Source of the DNA: Fasciola hepatica | Taxonomy: Eukaryota; Platyhelminthes; Trematoda; Plagiorchiida; Fasciolidae | Length of the DNA: 64,000 bases | Direction of reading: 5' to 3' | NCBI GenBank assembly: GCA_948099385.1 | Contig: CANUEZ040000193.1 | Coordinates: 7,824,501 to 7,888,500, forward strand | Shown: positions 33,783-46,109 of the stretch, in pieces | Position numbering within the stretch: position 1 is the stretch's first letter | Layout of the letters: each line of letters opens with the position of its first letter | The notes under the pieces: model-generated | What the model was told of the DNA's origin: nothing | Databases searched by the model: none | Seen by the model: only the letters and a program-made list of their open reading frames with translations | Translations under genes and position numbers: made by a program

Positions 33783-36700
33783 TACATTATTTCTCCAAAT
33801 GCGTATTTTTCTAAAAATGCTATGTGACTTCGTACGCATAAAAAGATTTACAAATTAGAACCATCCAGGACTGTCTAGACTAGATATTCGTGACACTGAT
33901 TTTATGCATTCAGTAATAATGGATACTCCCGATTATCAATATGAGATTGAGTAATTGAGATGGAGTCGAATTTTATCATACCACTCCTATATACATGTGG
34001 ATGGTTGGAACTGGAAGTTGGACTGTAGTACTACTTTGAAATTCGGAGGTCGATCATTTAACGTTCCAGCTCAAATTACTTCTTTTACGTGATTTCATAA
34101 CATGTTTGACTTGAAAAATCAAATCGCCTCAGACCAGTGGGTTTTGTTTAGTGTTGTTTCTTCTGCCTAAATAAGAAAGATTTTTCTCAAATTGTTGGAT
34201 TAGACGAGATTAAATTCATATCTAGACGGGAATGATTGGTGTTTTTTCATTGTGTGTAACAGTGTAGTTATTCAGAACCGGACACAAGAAAATCCAACCG
34301 AAATCCTCATGTGATGATGGAAATTGCACTACGAATACAACCTGCATAGTTTTTTGGAATTAAGACCGGAAGAAAGATCGTATTTTGATCAAGATTTTAA
34401 CCGGACACTCAAGCATGATGAACCTTAATAACAAGGAATTCAACAGCTCACTTCTGGATAACCTCTGAAGGAAACTTTGACTTACAGCATGCCAAATCCA
34501 CAACCTGAGTTTCGGTCAAAAATAATAAACTGGAATGATTTTATTGGTTCCAAAATATCCCTAAAATATTTGAGATCTGAAATTTTTACCGGTGCTGTTA
34601 AACATGAGTGGAAAATCTGGTTTTGGTAATAAGAAATTTAAGATCAGTTACCATTTCAATAATGATGACGAGTTTTGTGTCAATTTTAAAAGCTTTCAGT
34701 TAAATAAAAGCTCAGTACACAGTTTCTTCATAGCCATAACGTGTAAGAATATAAATCAAACGGACAAATGTGAACAAGACAAAGAGAAATACCAGAGCGA
34801 TGCAACTGGTGAAAGGCTTATGGAGAAAATGAATTGAATGATCGTGAATATGGACCTCGAGATTTGAACACACACTTCTGTGTAACTATTTCTAGTCTAT
34901 TCTTACCAAAGCTGAAATCATGCTAGCAAATTTTTCAAATCCGGATAAGGCTTGGATCGTTTGAATGTAGGCCGAATTCGAAGAAAACAATTTCACACAG
35001 TGTGTATATTGAGGAAATTTGAGTCTCATCCTCAAACATCTGCTTTTCAAACAGTTATTGGCTATTTTTATATGTAAGCTTGAGAAAAATGATAGAAGAA
35101 ATTTAAATATCCGCCGTTGAAAAATGATGAACAAAAAACAAGTCGGCTAATTCTCTCTCACTTTATATATCTTACTTGGAATATATCTCTCACCTTAAAT
35201 GCTTTAGTTTACATAGGGAAATGCAAGATGATAAATCATGTAAGATAGCTGATAAGCAAAAACGATTACTGTTACCTCGAATAACTTGACCAGTAAAAGA
35301 TTCGGTTGGATTATTAAATAACACATCAACAGTTCACAAAGCTTTGCTCGCCAATGAAAATTGCAGAGGCAATGTTCGGCTGCTTCATTCTTGTTAGAAA
35401 TTATCACCACTGCACATCAGTTGAGTCGTTATTGTGACTCTATCCCGTGAATAGACGATTATGAGTTGAACACCTGACAACCAAGCTATCCGGCTCTCAA
35501 CGTCACAAGTTCGTGACATAGTGTCGTTCCATCACTGGTATTTCAGTGTTAACAACTCGTTGACCGCACAACAATCGACTCCTAGGATCAACGAATTCGC
35601 AGGGAGAGTTCGTGGAAACAAAGCCGTTACGTTGCAAACAACTTAAAGAGAGAGCTTCGATAAGTATTCAAAGTGAACAGCTGGAGATTCCATTTGACTT
35701 TCAAATGATTCATCAAATGGAATTAAATTACCGTAATCGTCCATCAGAAGATCTCATTTTGTGCAGTTGAATCTTCCACTACCAACTCTATACTATTCCA
35801 CTAATTTCGTTTGTCATTAGTTTATTACACAGGTTTACATAGTTCAAGTCGAGAAATGGAACCTCATTCTGCATTACTTCATTTCATTTCTTTATTATTC
35901 AAATACCCTATCCGTATTCCGGATTGGTAGGAGTGATGAGTTCATACATTTGATATTTTATAAAAATGTATAATTTCCCTATTTTTTATGTGGCTATATC
36001 GTCGCACTAGATCATCATACCAAGGTCTCAATCCCTTCTCTCGCACATCCATTGCAACCCGGTCATTCTGTAGCATCTGACGCTACATAACTCCTGGCTG
36101 ATGTTAATTCCTTGATTTCGCTGCGTTTTGTCCTAACCGCGATTGTGCCTTCTCATCTGATAAAAACAATTCTGATTTGAATATACTTGAGTTTGCTCTG
36201 CAATAAACGGCGAAATTCATTCGAAATCTTCTCAACTGCATCAAATCCTACTCACAGAACTGCGTAATGAACATGTTCAAGCAAAAGTGACTTTTAAAGT
36301 GGATGGAGCTGAGAGTGGATTCTATGTGTATTTGTTCAGAGGTATTTTAAAAAAGACCAGTCTTCTCCGTTACTAGCAATGCTTTGAAAACCTGAATTTG
36401 AATACGCACTTGAGTTTAACATAGGTGACTCGGGTGCTGACTGAGTGACTCGAGGATACACGCACGATGCGGTAGATAAAGTCATCATGAATCTCGATAT
36501 GATTAGGATGGAATTGTATTTGGATGATAAGAGAAACCTTCCCCGTTTCAGTCAAAGAACTGACGTTGGGGGAACCGCCATATGATTCCAAATGTGGACC
36601 TTCCAGATATGCAAACAGCATTGCGTCCGATTTGGAGAACTTTGAATTGACGTTTCAAATGGTTATCCTAACTTCGAAGAATTCCAGAAAGTGGATCAAA

Positions 36701-38221
36701 ATGCACACTGATTTATGAAAAACAAATAAATCATAGGAAAATAACCCGCGTAAATGTAGATAACTACGATTATACAAACATTTTTGTCGCTGACGTGAAC
36801 TATGTAGCACGATTTGTTGCTTGAAAATGGCATTGGTAAGTTATGAACAAATCAGTGCACCACATATATTGATTATCCTGGCTAAAAGACTGATTTGCGG
36901 CAAGCATTGTCATATCTTGTTTGTCTTTATTACGAGCAATTTACATGTCTTTGACTTAACTTACTTTCGAGAACTATGATGCACCAAATGTTTTTTTCCG
37001 GAGTTAAACCCGATGAGCCTGTGGAAAACGGATTTTATCTCCGTTGTCCGTTAGGAATATCACTAACAAATTGAACAGGAAATGATCAAAACACAAAACC
37101 CACCAGATTAACTGCATTCAAATAATTTTGCATGAGCAGTATGGCACTGTGTATAGATGACAGGATAAAATTTTCCAGATTGCACACGGCTGGTTTGGCG
37201 GTTGTTGCCGCCCATCTAATGAGCGTACCAGGTGCTCCTCCCCACAAACATTTTACACTTGACCACCGAACTGTTTCCGGTGACAATCCATATCAATCGC
37301 ATTTCAGTTCTCACTAGTGGAACATTAGCCAGTAGCCAATAAGCATGAGGGTGCCGTGGGTCTGTGGATAAATTGAATGGTTTATATTCTCCATCGGGTA
37401 GTCAATAATACTGTTTCGTACTAATTCTTTCTGCCACCAACGACATCATTATAAATGGTAACGCCATTTGCATATCCTTGTGAAGTTTATGCATTATTCG
37501 AATGTGTTTGCTTCGTCAAATCACTGCATTGGACATGATGGAGAACTGACGCGTCAAACAAAACTAGCACCTCCTTCACAAACTAGTTCTACTTTCGCTG
37601 ATTGCTAAACCAGACACTGTTATTGTCATCCACTTTCAATACCCTCTAATTTTACTTGACACTTCATGTCTATGTTCATGATTCTACTTTACGAGGTGCA
37701 TGAATTTCCATCTTTTAGATAGCTTTGCTTGGATAAATGGTGTAAATTGGGAATGCTAAATTATATCGTTCCGCAATGCACTGCACGAGAAACCTATAAC
37801 AGACTTGAGGTATTTTGAAAGAACAATCATTTTACTGTTCTGTGTGAACCCTTCTTCCAACCTACCTAATAGTTACTAGCGCTGACTTTGACGTTCAATC
37901 ATTTTTCCTGGTTTGTTTTTTTGGATGGGGGATATCCAACACGACATCCCACGATTTTATTTTAGCATGGAATTCTCCGAGCATCGAGGTTTTCCTTTGG
38001 ATGAAAAAAATAACACATACGCATGCCATAAAAACATCACACAAATATAATGATGTGATACATCGTTTACAGTACATTGCGACCATAGATTACTAAACTA
38101 CTCTGTTAAATCTGTAAGTTGCACATCCAATGACTAGCCTTCAATCTTTAACTTCATTTCAACACTACAGGACCTACAAGGGCCTCATTCTTTCGGTTGC
38201 TCACCTAGTCTAACGGCGTGA
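33783..38221. other. Intergenic, no gene recognised
   Basis: 4.4 kb of AT-rich DNA with only short frames. The most protein-like is an 81-codon plus frame at 34592-34837 (SGFGNKKFKISYHF...). Overlapping frames at 36373-36718 are open on both strands. None shows a family signature. One short dispersed repeat at 37175-37262 is listed separately. Confidence 0.45.
37175..37262. repeat. Short dispersed repeat, copy 2
   Basis: Matches 16565-16640 (gcacacggctggttt, cggttgttgccgccca, gtaccaggtgctcctc). Frames are open on both strands across it, but without domains. Confidence 0.5.
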
Positions 38222-38599
38222 TTAATAAATCAATTCTCGGGACCAATTCCCAATACTCAGTATGCCAGTAGGTCGTCCAGACTCCTGAACAATCACTTCG
38301 ACACACTTCAAGCTGTCGTGCTTTTGCTCCTTTCCCCTCAAATACATATGCAACCCAAAGTATGGCTTCTGTGAAGGGGAACGTAGTAGGCTAACGGTGA
38401 AAGTGTTTGGCATTTTGTGTGAACTTGAGAGGACTAAATGAACGGTCTGATAATTCTCAAGATATTGTGAGTCGTTATGAGGCAAGTGATCCTTTCCGAA
38501 CCCCTCGCAGTATTCAGACTTATCGTACAAATTCGATAGCTCAAGCAATTCAGCATTACAAGTATCAACACACAATTTCTCTCGTGAAACCAATGACAC
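38222..38599 (-). pseudogene. PDZ-domain-like frame, host exon or pseudogene
   Basis: The minus frame 38599-38222 is open for 125 codons. Its second half reads NTFTVSLLRSPSQKPYFGLH, MYLRGKEQ, KCVEVIVQESG, TGILSIGN. This follows the PDZ fold pattern: a first strand F-T-V-x-L, a carboxylate-binding loop (here Y-F-G-L in place of G-L-G-F), R-G-K, a V-x-V-I strand, a glycine and L-x-I-G-N in place of V-G-D. PDZ domains bind C-terminal peptides in membrane-linked scaffold proteins. The frame ends seven residues after the IGN, within the domain, and no good donor site was seen there. It may be a decayed exon. The first 65 residues are unrecognised. Confidence 0.4.
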
Positions 38600-39039
38600 T
38601 GTAACTATGTGGACATGAAACTGTCATTTGTTGGCTCTCCACGAATACTACGTTTCTTGCTCTTTTTTCTATCATCTCGACTGAATTGCTAATAAAATGC
38701 CTATATTCCGTCTTTTGTAAGGCACCGAGAAAGATTTCGTTCTCTACCGAGTGTTCAGATCCTACAGCCGGTTATTTTCAATTTATTCCGCGGTAAATCG
38801 ACACTCACTTTTTCCTGTGTTTCTCAGCAGATTTGGATTGACTAATATAATACGGTGCGCTTAGGATCCTAATGCTGCTTGTCTATGAGTTTCTTTTTAT
38901 TTGTATTGCCTATAAAATTGTCATAATTTGCATGCCTAATGAACAATATATTTCAGTGCCAGTTGGTGTGTTTTATGGTTACCTTTCGGGCAAACTGATA
39001 ATCAAGTGAATGATTAGTTATGTGATGTAGAAGTGACGG
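38600..39039. other. Spacer, nothing recognised
   Basis: About 440 bases without notable frames. Confidence 0.45.
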
Positions 39040-39200
39040 AACATGTTTTCACACTAGTCCCCGGTGTGCATATTAACGAAAATATCGTCTACTTCACGTC
39101 CGTAGAATGTATCTTGGCATATAACTGTTTTTATTTATTGTTCGAAGTGTGAGACAAATACATCTGCCAGAACGTGTCCTAGTCGTTCTTTTTTAGTCAA
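39040..39200 (-). pseudogene. Penelope-like reverse transcriptase, fragment 2
   Basis: The minus strand from about 39190 reads in one frame ERLGHVLADVFVSHFEQ, a stop, then DTFYGREVDDIFVNMHTGD before another stop. LADVFVSHFE matches the Gly-x-x-L-A-x-x-F-x-x-x-x-E block just before the catalytic box of Penelope-like RTs, and EVDDIF is the YVDD box with Tyr changed to Glu. It points away from fragment 3, which lies 260 bases to the right on the plus strand. Confidence 0.7.
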
Positions 39201-39459
39201 GGTGAAACAAAAGGATTGTGAATGGTACACCTTCCCCTCAAGGTTATCCGAGCTGGCTCTCAACGGTTTGCCGAACATCTACACTACACTAGCATATTTT
39301 CCAATGCTGATCTGAGCGTTGAAGCTGCATGATGAATCCTAGTATACAAATCGAATCACTTGTTACTCAATTGTAATTCAGTGTGAATCGTGAAACCACA
39401 TAAAATGATTTCCCCAGATGTTTCGTCGTTGATCACAAACGTGCTTGTATCTAAAATAA

Positions 39460-39920
39460 TAGACATTTGCATATCAACAGAAGAATTAGCAATGGTATAC
39501 CTGCGGGAAATCGTAAAGAACTCATGGTTTTCTGCTATTCAATCAGTTTTAATTCCATGATAACGTTTACAGACGGAAAGAGGACATCACATGCGCATCT
39601 TCACCCGGTTCTCTGTTTGCTGATTTATTCATGGCGAAAGTTGAAACTATATCGTTGAATCCAACCGTCAGCTGTATGTCCCTGTATAAAGATACGTCGA
39701 TGATATTTTGTGCCCACTAGAGGGAGAATGTAGTGTACATCCGTTCCTACAGGCATTCAATGAGTTGCATCTGTGTCTAAGTTCCCGACTGAACTGGAAA
39801 AAAATGAATTCAACACGAAAACCAGCTTTCCATAAAACTTTCAATTTTGTTATTAACATGCATCTTCTTTTTTTCTATCAATTTCAAAATTGTGCCGCCA
39901 GTGAGATATTTCCATCATAA
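39460..39920 (+). pseudogene. Penelope-like reverse transcriptase, fragment 3
   Basis: The plus strand carries MITFTDGKRTSHAHLHP, then in another frame GSLFADLFMAKVETISLNPT from 39607. After a further frameshift comes RYVDDILCPLEGECSVHPF from 39690 and FNELHLCLSSRLNWKK, RKPAFHKTFNF. The YVDD box at 39693-39704 is intact. The block order fits Penelope-like RTs. It lies back to back with fragment 2 and about 200 bases before a minus-strand LINE. No GIY-YIG endonuclease follows. Confidence 0.8.
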
Positions 39921-40097
39921 TCCATAAATGTTGTTTTATCTACTGCTCACATGACTTCGCTGATTGGTTCATACATGATTTTTGGAAAATCGCCTGTACA
40001 GACCATATAAGCTGTAGAATTTACACCTCAGTTCGACTTCTATTGTTCGTCACCAATGAACGCGTGGAATCCTGTCGTGTCTGACTTCCCACTCTAA

Positions 40098-40960
40098 CTA
40101 GCTGGTAGGCTGGCACCATCGAAGTTCATTCCTTGTGTTTGGATGGGAAGCTTCGTGGGTACGTGATGGTCGGAAGAACTTTTGGGAAGAAAAGCTTGTT
40201 TTCGAAAAAACAGGTGTGGTTGGGATAGGACGATAGTTATTCGGGTCAGAAAGATCATCGCTTTTGGGAATATGAAACATTGTTTCGCGTTTCCAGAGAA
40301 TCGGAAAGGAAGAAGGTTCGAGCAAGTGTGAAAGAGAGAGAACGAGAGTTAAAGGACGACGTAGGAAATAGGCCAATTCAAATTTCACATTTTAAGGACG
40401 GTGAATGGTATGCCGTTTTGATCGGGTGGTTTGCAGAAGTTCAGAGCATGCAGCATTTGGCATATCTTCCAAACCCAAAATGGGATTGAAAATGGGAGAC
40501 AGAGGGAACAGAAGGAAACGAAGAAGTAGGATATGTAAGTGAGATGGAATTGGTGGCAAACCAGGAAGCGAATTGTCAACTTTCTCATACGGTTTACGAA
40601 AAAGATTTCCAGAGGAATTACATATGCGAAAGACATTGGAAGGGCTAAAATGGCGGGAGAATACATTGGCAAAGGACCAACGTTTCAGGCTACCGTTGGC
40701 AGATGGGAGTAAGTGTTCGGTTTCCCAGCGGAAGAAGCATTCATCGGCTCGGTGTATGGTTGGTGAGCATCTGTTCCTTGGTTTGCACGGAGCAGAGGTG
40801 TGAGTCTATTGTGGGCGAGCCGAACCAGCTGCAAAATTTTGCACAATTTAAGCGAACAGCACGATCGCTTGCGTGGTTGAACCTCTCGGAGGATTCGGGT
40901 TTGCCAGGTTTGGACAAGTGAGTAACAAAATGTTGCATATCTTGAGTTCGTCAAAGGAGG
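40098..40960 (-). pseudogene. CR1/Jockey-like LINE, RT N-terminus and upstream part
   Basis: The minus frame ending at 40385 finishes ALNFCKPPDQNGIPFTVLKM, and the next frame (40388-40098) continues FELAYFLRRPLTLVLSLSHL, then IPKSDDLSDPNNYRPI. These are the first RT blocks of CR1/Jockey-type LINEs (K-x-P-G-x-D-G-I-P and D-P-x-N-Y-R-P-I). The frame ends soon after at a break near 40098, so the palm is missing. Further upstream on the same strand, 40954-40685 holds 65- and 89-codon frames that may be endonuclease or ORF1 remains, without clear motifs. Confidence 0.75.
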
Positions 40961-41634
40961 AGTAAACGTCTCGTCTTGGCCAGTGCTGTTACGCTATTTT
41001 CCTGCAATCGTCTGCGTTGTGATTGCCCACTCGTATTACGGCTAAAATATCTGCATCATCACCTCATCGGGGAATTACGTCTTGGAATTCACAAACCAAA
41101 ATGGCAATAAATGTAGGCGTTATTACGTGTCTTGTATGAATAAAACTTTAAAGATTCGACCAGGACGATAACAATGCTAACGTTCAATTTCGTCTTTTTG
41201 CGGTTTCATTTACCGTCACTGAAATTGGAACGAAGAGATATACAATGCTAATATCAAACAAATACCGTCCTTATTTGGGATTCATTGCGCGAATATCCTG
41301 TTCTTCTTCATATAGTCTTTCTATATCCAACTAGTGCAACGCCACACTCTCGCCTCCCTACTGGCACATGCATTGCCGATAACAAGGTGACTAACTCACT
41401 GCGTTTTTGTGTGTGTGACTTGCTAATCTGTGGTGAAGAGGCTGACGTGGTCCGACTGCAAACGCGCTTATAAGAAATGTGAACGACCAGACACGTACAT
41501 CGAGGGACCGTATGCGCATGTGCATCAATAGAATCAGTTGACTACGGATCAATACGAGTACGAAACAAACGAGAGTGGATGGCACAATGAGGAAGAGAAA
41601 ATATTCAGACTGGTAGAAATTCCTGATACGCTTC
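40961..41634. other. Spacer upstream of Gypsy A2
   Basis: About 670 bases with one 62-codon plus frame (41285-41473). The gag and most of the protease of copy A2 are absent; homology to copy A1 starts near 41635. Confidence 0.45.
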
Positions 41635-42880
41635 CCGATATTCGTAGGCAGTCCTTTGATTTTACCTTTGAAGGCCCCGCGTACATTGGAGCAAAATGCA
41701 TTGACCCAAAATGCATCCAGTATTCCGGTGGATCAGGTTGTTCTGCAGCAGTTGATCGCACAATGCTCGAATAACGAGAGTGGCATGGCGGTTGAGCCCA
41801 CGAAGTTGGGATTGGGTGGTGATGCGGAGCTCCTGAAGCACTGAGTGTTGCCGTATGATCACATCGAAGGTGTTCTGGAGGTGCTTTCCCAGATAGAACA
41901 AGACAGTGTCATTGTGTGTGTGTCTCCATCCACATGGGTTTCTCCGATTGTGGTTGCGATGATGAGTGATGGGCAGACACTTCGAACTTGCGGTGATCAT
42001 CGACTGTTCTTGAATTCTCATTCAAAAAGACGCGCGGCAACTACGGTGGAACCGAAGAACTGCCAGAAATGCATAATTGGCAGCAAGTGTTTCTCATAAA
42101 TTGATCTGGCTAATGCATGTTCAGAAGTTCCGCTGCACGCGGAGTCTAAACCATTACCGACCAACAACAATCCATGGAGCATGCTCCGATACAATTCCTT
42201 GCTGTTCGGTATGCACGTGTCCGACGGGATATTTCAGGCCATAATATAAGAGGTGATACGTGTTATCAATGGGGTGATGATAAATCAAACAATGTTGTGC
42301 TTTTATTTGAATCCGCGAAGATCCAATACTACTGCAGCTTGTGACAGCTGCTGGAGAGATTCATGGAAATAAACGTATCGAAGAAACGCAAATTTGGTTT
42401 CAATAAACCGGATTTCCTAGGCTTCACTGTCAATTCAAACGGATATCGACCCGATCCAGATAGTTTTAAATCAGTGATTGTCATCCAGTCTACGAAAATT
42501 CAGGCGAACTTATGATCAATTCTTGGATGCCCGCAGTGCTACTTTAGATTAAATCCCAACATTTTGACACGAGTCCAACCTTTTTCTCTGGCCCAGTCAT
42601 CCGATGCAGAGCAATGGCACAAGCAGTATTGTCTTATTCGAAATATCGTTGACCGACCGATACTGACCTCGTTCGCGCCGTCTGAGCGGACGACACGGAC
42701 CACTGACGTGTCCAATGTGGAGAAAGTTGCAGTTCTGTAACAGGTGAATGTCGAATGATCTGCATCTAGCGTTTTCTCAGTGTTTCAGGAAGGAGTTATT
42801 CTTAGAAGTAGAAGGAAGCTTTGGTCGTTTCACTGGCGGTACGCTGATTAAAACGGTACGATCGTCAACTAACATCAAGC
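41635..42880 (+). pseudogene. Gypsy A2 protease end, reverse transcriptase and RNase H
   Basis: Homology to A1 starts in the last part of protease (FEGPAYIGA). The frame 41845-42099 is the best preserved RT piece of the family here: STWVSPIVVAMMSDGQTLRT followed by CGDHRLFLN, stop, then IDLANACSEVPLHAESK. The YxDD position reads YQWGDDK. The thumb reads KKRKFGFNKPDFLGFTVNSN and GYRPDPDSF. RNase H remains (LTSFAPSERTTRT) follow. It is very close to A1 in sequence but lacks the GT-run frameshift. The 5' part of the element is missing. Confidence 0.85.
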
Positions 42881-43500
42881 TAATCATTTGGTCCAACTGA
42901 ATATGGGCCACTTGGGTGTGAAAAAAATGAAGCCACTGGCTTGACGGATGTGCTGGTGGCCGAAATTAGATACGACCATTGTCACCATGACAAAGAACCT
43001 GTGGTCCGAGAGCAAGGAGTTCACGCTGACTTCTGTGGCTCATTCGTGGACAAAAATCTTGCCCGAGGTCTGAGTGACTCTTAATTCGAATGGCCAGAAG
43101 TGTTCCTTACGAATTCACTAACCAACCAGTTCGTTATACAAGTTTTACGGAAGCGCCTTAGCCGAGAAGCAACCCGTCGGGTACTGGTCACCAAAAACGG
43201 ATCGTAGTTTGGTGCTTCGGATCCGAAAACGCGACCGATCACACTGCTGAGACGACCGAGGATCCAAATGGTGACCGTGTTGATGACAGGAATCCTTTTA
43301 TCCATCGAACCGAAACGGCGACCACATCGGCCGAGGAAAGCCAACATAACTAGAAACCCTTGAAGGAGGACAGATTTGATGATTCAGCGAACATCACACG
43401 TGATAATGCCAAGTTGATCTTCGTAGCTACGCTCGCTTAGGATCGTCAACCAATTAGGATTGCCGCGGACGGGTACAGCTAAAGCCTGTTTTGATTGATC
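42881..43500 (+). pseudogene. Gypsy A2 integrase, internally deleted
   Basis: Unlike A1, this copy keeps the zinc-region piece GHLGVKKMK...CWWPKLDTTIV at about 42912-42985. The core reads VHADFCGSFVDKNLARGL, EWPEVFLTNSL and RRVLVTKNGS, with Lys in place of the second catalytic Asp. The same 430-base deletion as in A1 removes the catalytic Glu region and joins the core to the C-terminal tail. A1 and A2 therefore share one deletion but differ in a second one before the core. Confidence 0.85.
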
Positions 43501-43504
43501 AAAT

Positions 43505-44076
43505 CTCCGCCTTTATTTTTATTTATACAAATCATTTCTGGAATAAAATAATCGTGCATTTCCGCAGCCTGGGCATTTTTGCCTATGAGATTACGTGGTT
43601 TCGGGTGAGAGCTATTTAAACACATCCTATCAGTTTGTGTATTGCGAATATTACAGGAAGAATTATCTCTCCCTCTATCTTGTCTGACTTGAGAATATTC
43701 ATTTTGACTGCAAATCATAACAGAGCTTTGGTGATGATCAATGTGTAGTTGAGTTTTCCATGATGCAGTATCGTGTGAAGCACGCAGCTTTGGTTCAATG
43801 AAATAATCTGCATTGAAGTAGTACAGTGTCTACTCATATTATGCATTGCCGGTTATTCTTGTCAAGAGTATCTTCTGAGGTCTTCAGTATTCAACAACAC
43901 GTCTTACGCTGCATAAATCGCTTTCAAAATGCGAGAATGTACGCCTGATGTTTTGATTGCTTGTACTTTTATTTAGCATTCAATGGATGACCAGGCTGTT
44001 CCAAATGTATAAGTCCATATTCGTCTGTATTTCTCTCAAGAACATTGATGTTTAAACAAGCGCTTTGTTCTAACAT
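43505..44076 (+). repeat. Gypsy A2 3' tail
   Basis: Second copy of the 10336-10939 segment, with scattered small deletions. Non-coding. Confidence 0.65.
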
Positions 44077-44455
44077 TGTTGAAACTTATATAAGGTGGAA
44101 AATCGCGAGTTTCTTCAAAATTCCTTTTTTCAAAACTCTCTGTAGGAATACGTATATTGTTCTTTTCAACAAGAACGGTCTCAATTACTCATTTCATATT
44201 TCATTCAACTGACTGATTTTAACTGTTATGTAAGATTTTGCATTCTTTCCAATCAAACGATGTACTTTTGGTCAGCTTTCGCAACGGAATCAGATTGACT
44301 GAAAACTAGGATACACACAGCTATCGCCCAGTAATTTGAAACTACCAGCTTTCAAAGAAAACCAAAACATGGTTCAGCGCACCTTAGTGTCACTGTGTTT
44401 CACTGAATCGCCAGTAAACCGAAATTCTGTAGTTTGGGGGTGACAATGAGTTGCA
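44077..44455 (+). repeat. Candidate Gypsy LTR, copy 2
   Basis: Matches 10940-11319 and 63073-63454. Its left part is more diverged than its right part. A TATA-like cttatataagg occurs near the left edge. It ends ttgca before the primer-binding site. Confidence 0.5.
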
Positions 44456-44458
44456 CAT

Positions 44459-44471
44459 TGGTGACCTCCGA
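44459..44471 (+). promoter_or_regulatory. tRNA-Trp-like primer-binding site, copy 2
   Basis: TGGTGACCTCCGA, identical to the site at 11323. Confidence 0.5.
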
Positions 44472-44800
44472 ACAGGGACAGTGCAGGATCGGGTGAACCT
44501 TATCAAGCTGTTTCCATATAATCCGCTTTCACTAGTCCATCCTACTATGCGTGGACCACCTGTCTGTTATAGTAGTAGGCTGCACTACGTTACCTCGACA
44601 ACCGTAGGAGAATCAGTTGAGACAAGACAGAATACTTGCATTCATCACACCTCACGCGACAGACCAGAAGAAGTTCCTTCACGGGTGCTTCGTTCAGTTT
44701 ATCGTGTTGGGTTAGCGCCCCACTGTCTTCTGGGTCAGACTTTTGAGTCAGAGGATACAGTGAGAGTACCCAAATAAAAGTCCGTTGTGCGTTATGGGCA
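44472..44800 (+). repeat. Conserved leader and RTE-like 5' region, truncated
   Basis: Nearly identical to 11336-11660 (only two or so differences in the first 290 bases). It carries the same open frame, here 108 codons to 44777. It stops at about 44800, where it joins repeat F2 directly; the RTE endonuclease is absent. Confidence 0.7.
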
Positions 44801-44805
44801 TTTGA

Positions 44806-45028
44806 TATCGAATCACTGTTCACAGATTTTCTCTTTGGGAAGTCCATACGTATCATCTGCGACCATGTAGAGCAAAACCAACTCAAAATCGATATACCAG
44901 TCTCATTTCAGGAACGACCATTACTACCATGCTCAACAGTCTTGTCGTGTTTTTCCCTTGGCCGGGCCTACAGACAAATTGACATAGTCGCAATACGGAG
45001 ATCATTGGATTCATTTTATCAGGAAATA
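44806..45028. repeat. Repeat F, copy 2
   Basis: Matches 20398-20640. The left junction with the RTE-like leader is at 44800-44806. Confidence 0.8.
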
Positions 45029-45434
45029 ACAATTTTATCGTATTAAGCAAATATTTCACTACATTTTCAGTTTTATTTCCAACGACAAACCGATATTGAA
45101 TGAAATCATTCTGGTCACATGCATATTTTGATCATTCCTCTATCCTTTTTTTATCAAGGAATCTGTTTCCTGTGGTCTTGAACAGTCGCTTCATCGAAGC
45201 GGGCGTATTGGATCAGGAAAACGAACTCACAAGTAAGGAAAATCATATTCATGGATGTATTACCAAACCCATGTTGGAGTGATGGGTACAAGTGACACAA
45301 ACTAGATGAATAAAGAAGAAACTGACTAGGGATTAGACGCAAAACATACGACTTACACGTGAATCGACAAAACAGATGAGTGATGATAGTTAGGAAGTAA
45401 ATAATATTTCAGACTGAATTTTAACTAAAAATAA
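45029..45434. other. Spacer between F2 and G2
   Basis: About 400 bases with a 60-codon plus frame (45100-45282) of unknown nature. Repeat D, present at this place in the first block, is absent. Confidence 0.4.
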
Positions 45435-45814
45435 ACGAGCAAGCCGTTACCAATACAGAAACGTCTATGATCGAGACCTATGTTCGTTGTCACAGTTCAG
45501 AAAGCAGGAGGTAAATAAAACACGGATAAACACTGGATAATGGAATTGCAATTCATCTCTGTTGTAAATCCGTAGTCAGTTTACTGTATCGTGTGCAATC
45601 GGATGTCCCAATTGTCCCAGTCATCGATACACGGAAATACGAAAATAACCCGAGTAGGAAAGCTGCTCGAATTTAACATATAATTCATTTCATCTATGAT
45701 TGAATGATGTGAGGCGTTTAATGGACTAGCTCGAATGTGAGTCGACTACTGGAACACCCTTATGAGGAAAAAAGAAATAGTGTTTCTGAGTAGTAATAGG
45801 AAACGATGACGTGC
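45435..45814. repeat. Repeat G, copy 2
   Basis: Matches 21706-22076 with a few small insertions. Non-coding. Confidence 0.85.
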
Positions 45815-46109
45815 CACAAAAAGGGTAAATCTATTGTCCGTGACAAACTAGTGGTTTTCGAACCGTTTATCTTTCCGGTTTGAGTAAGCTGCTCTCCGTC
45901 TTTCATATCGTGCGTACTGTTCTTCAGATGAGAAAAACGTTTGGACATTCCTTCAGGCCGTTGCAGTTCTTTCGTTTGTGTGCTTATATCTACTGGCGCA
46001 GTTGATGGTTGGTGCGGTGAACAAGGCAATGTGGCATCTGACTTGCATATTGTATCAGATAGTATAGGACCTACACGAAAAATAATCTGCGTACTTTATA
46101 GATCAGAGC
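45815..46109. other. Spacer upstream of gag-like remnant
   Basis: Unrecognised sequence with a plus frame beginning at 45941 that runs into the gag-like region. Confidence 0.35.
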
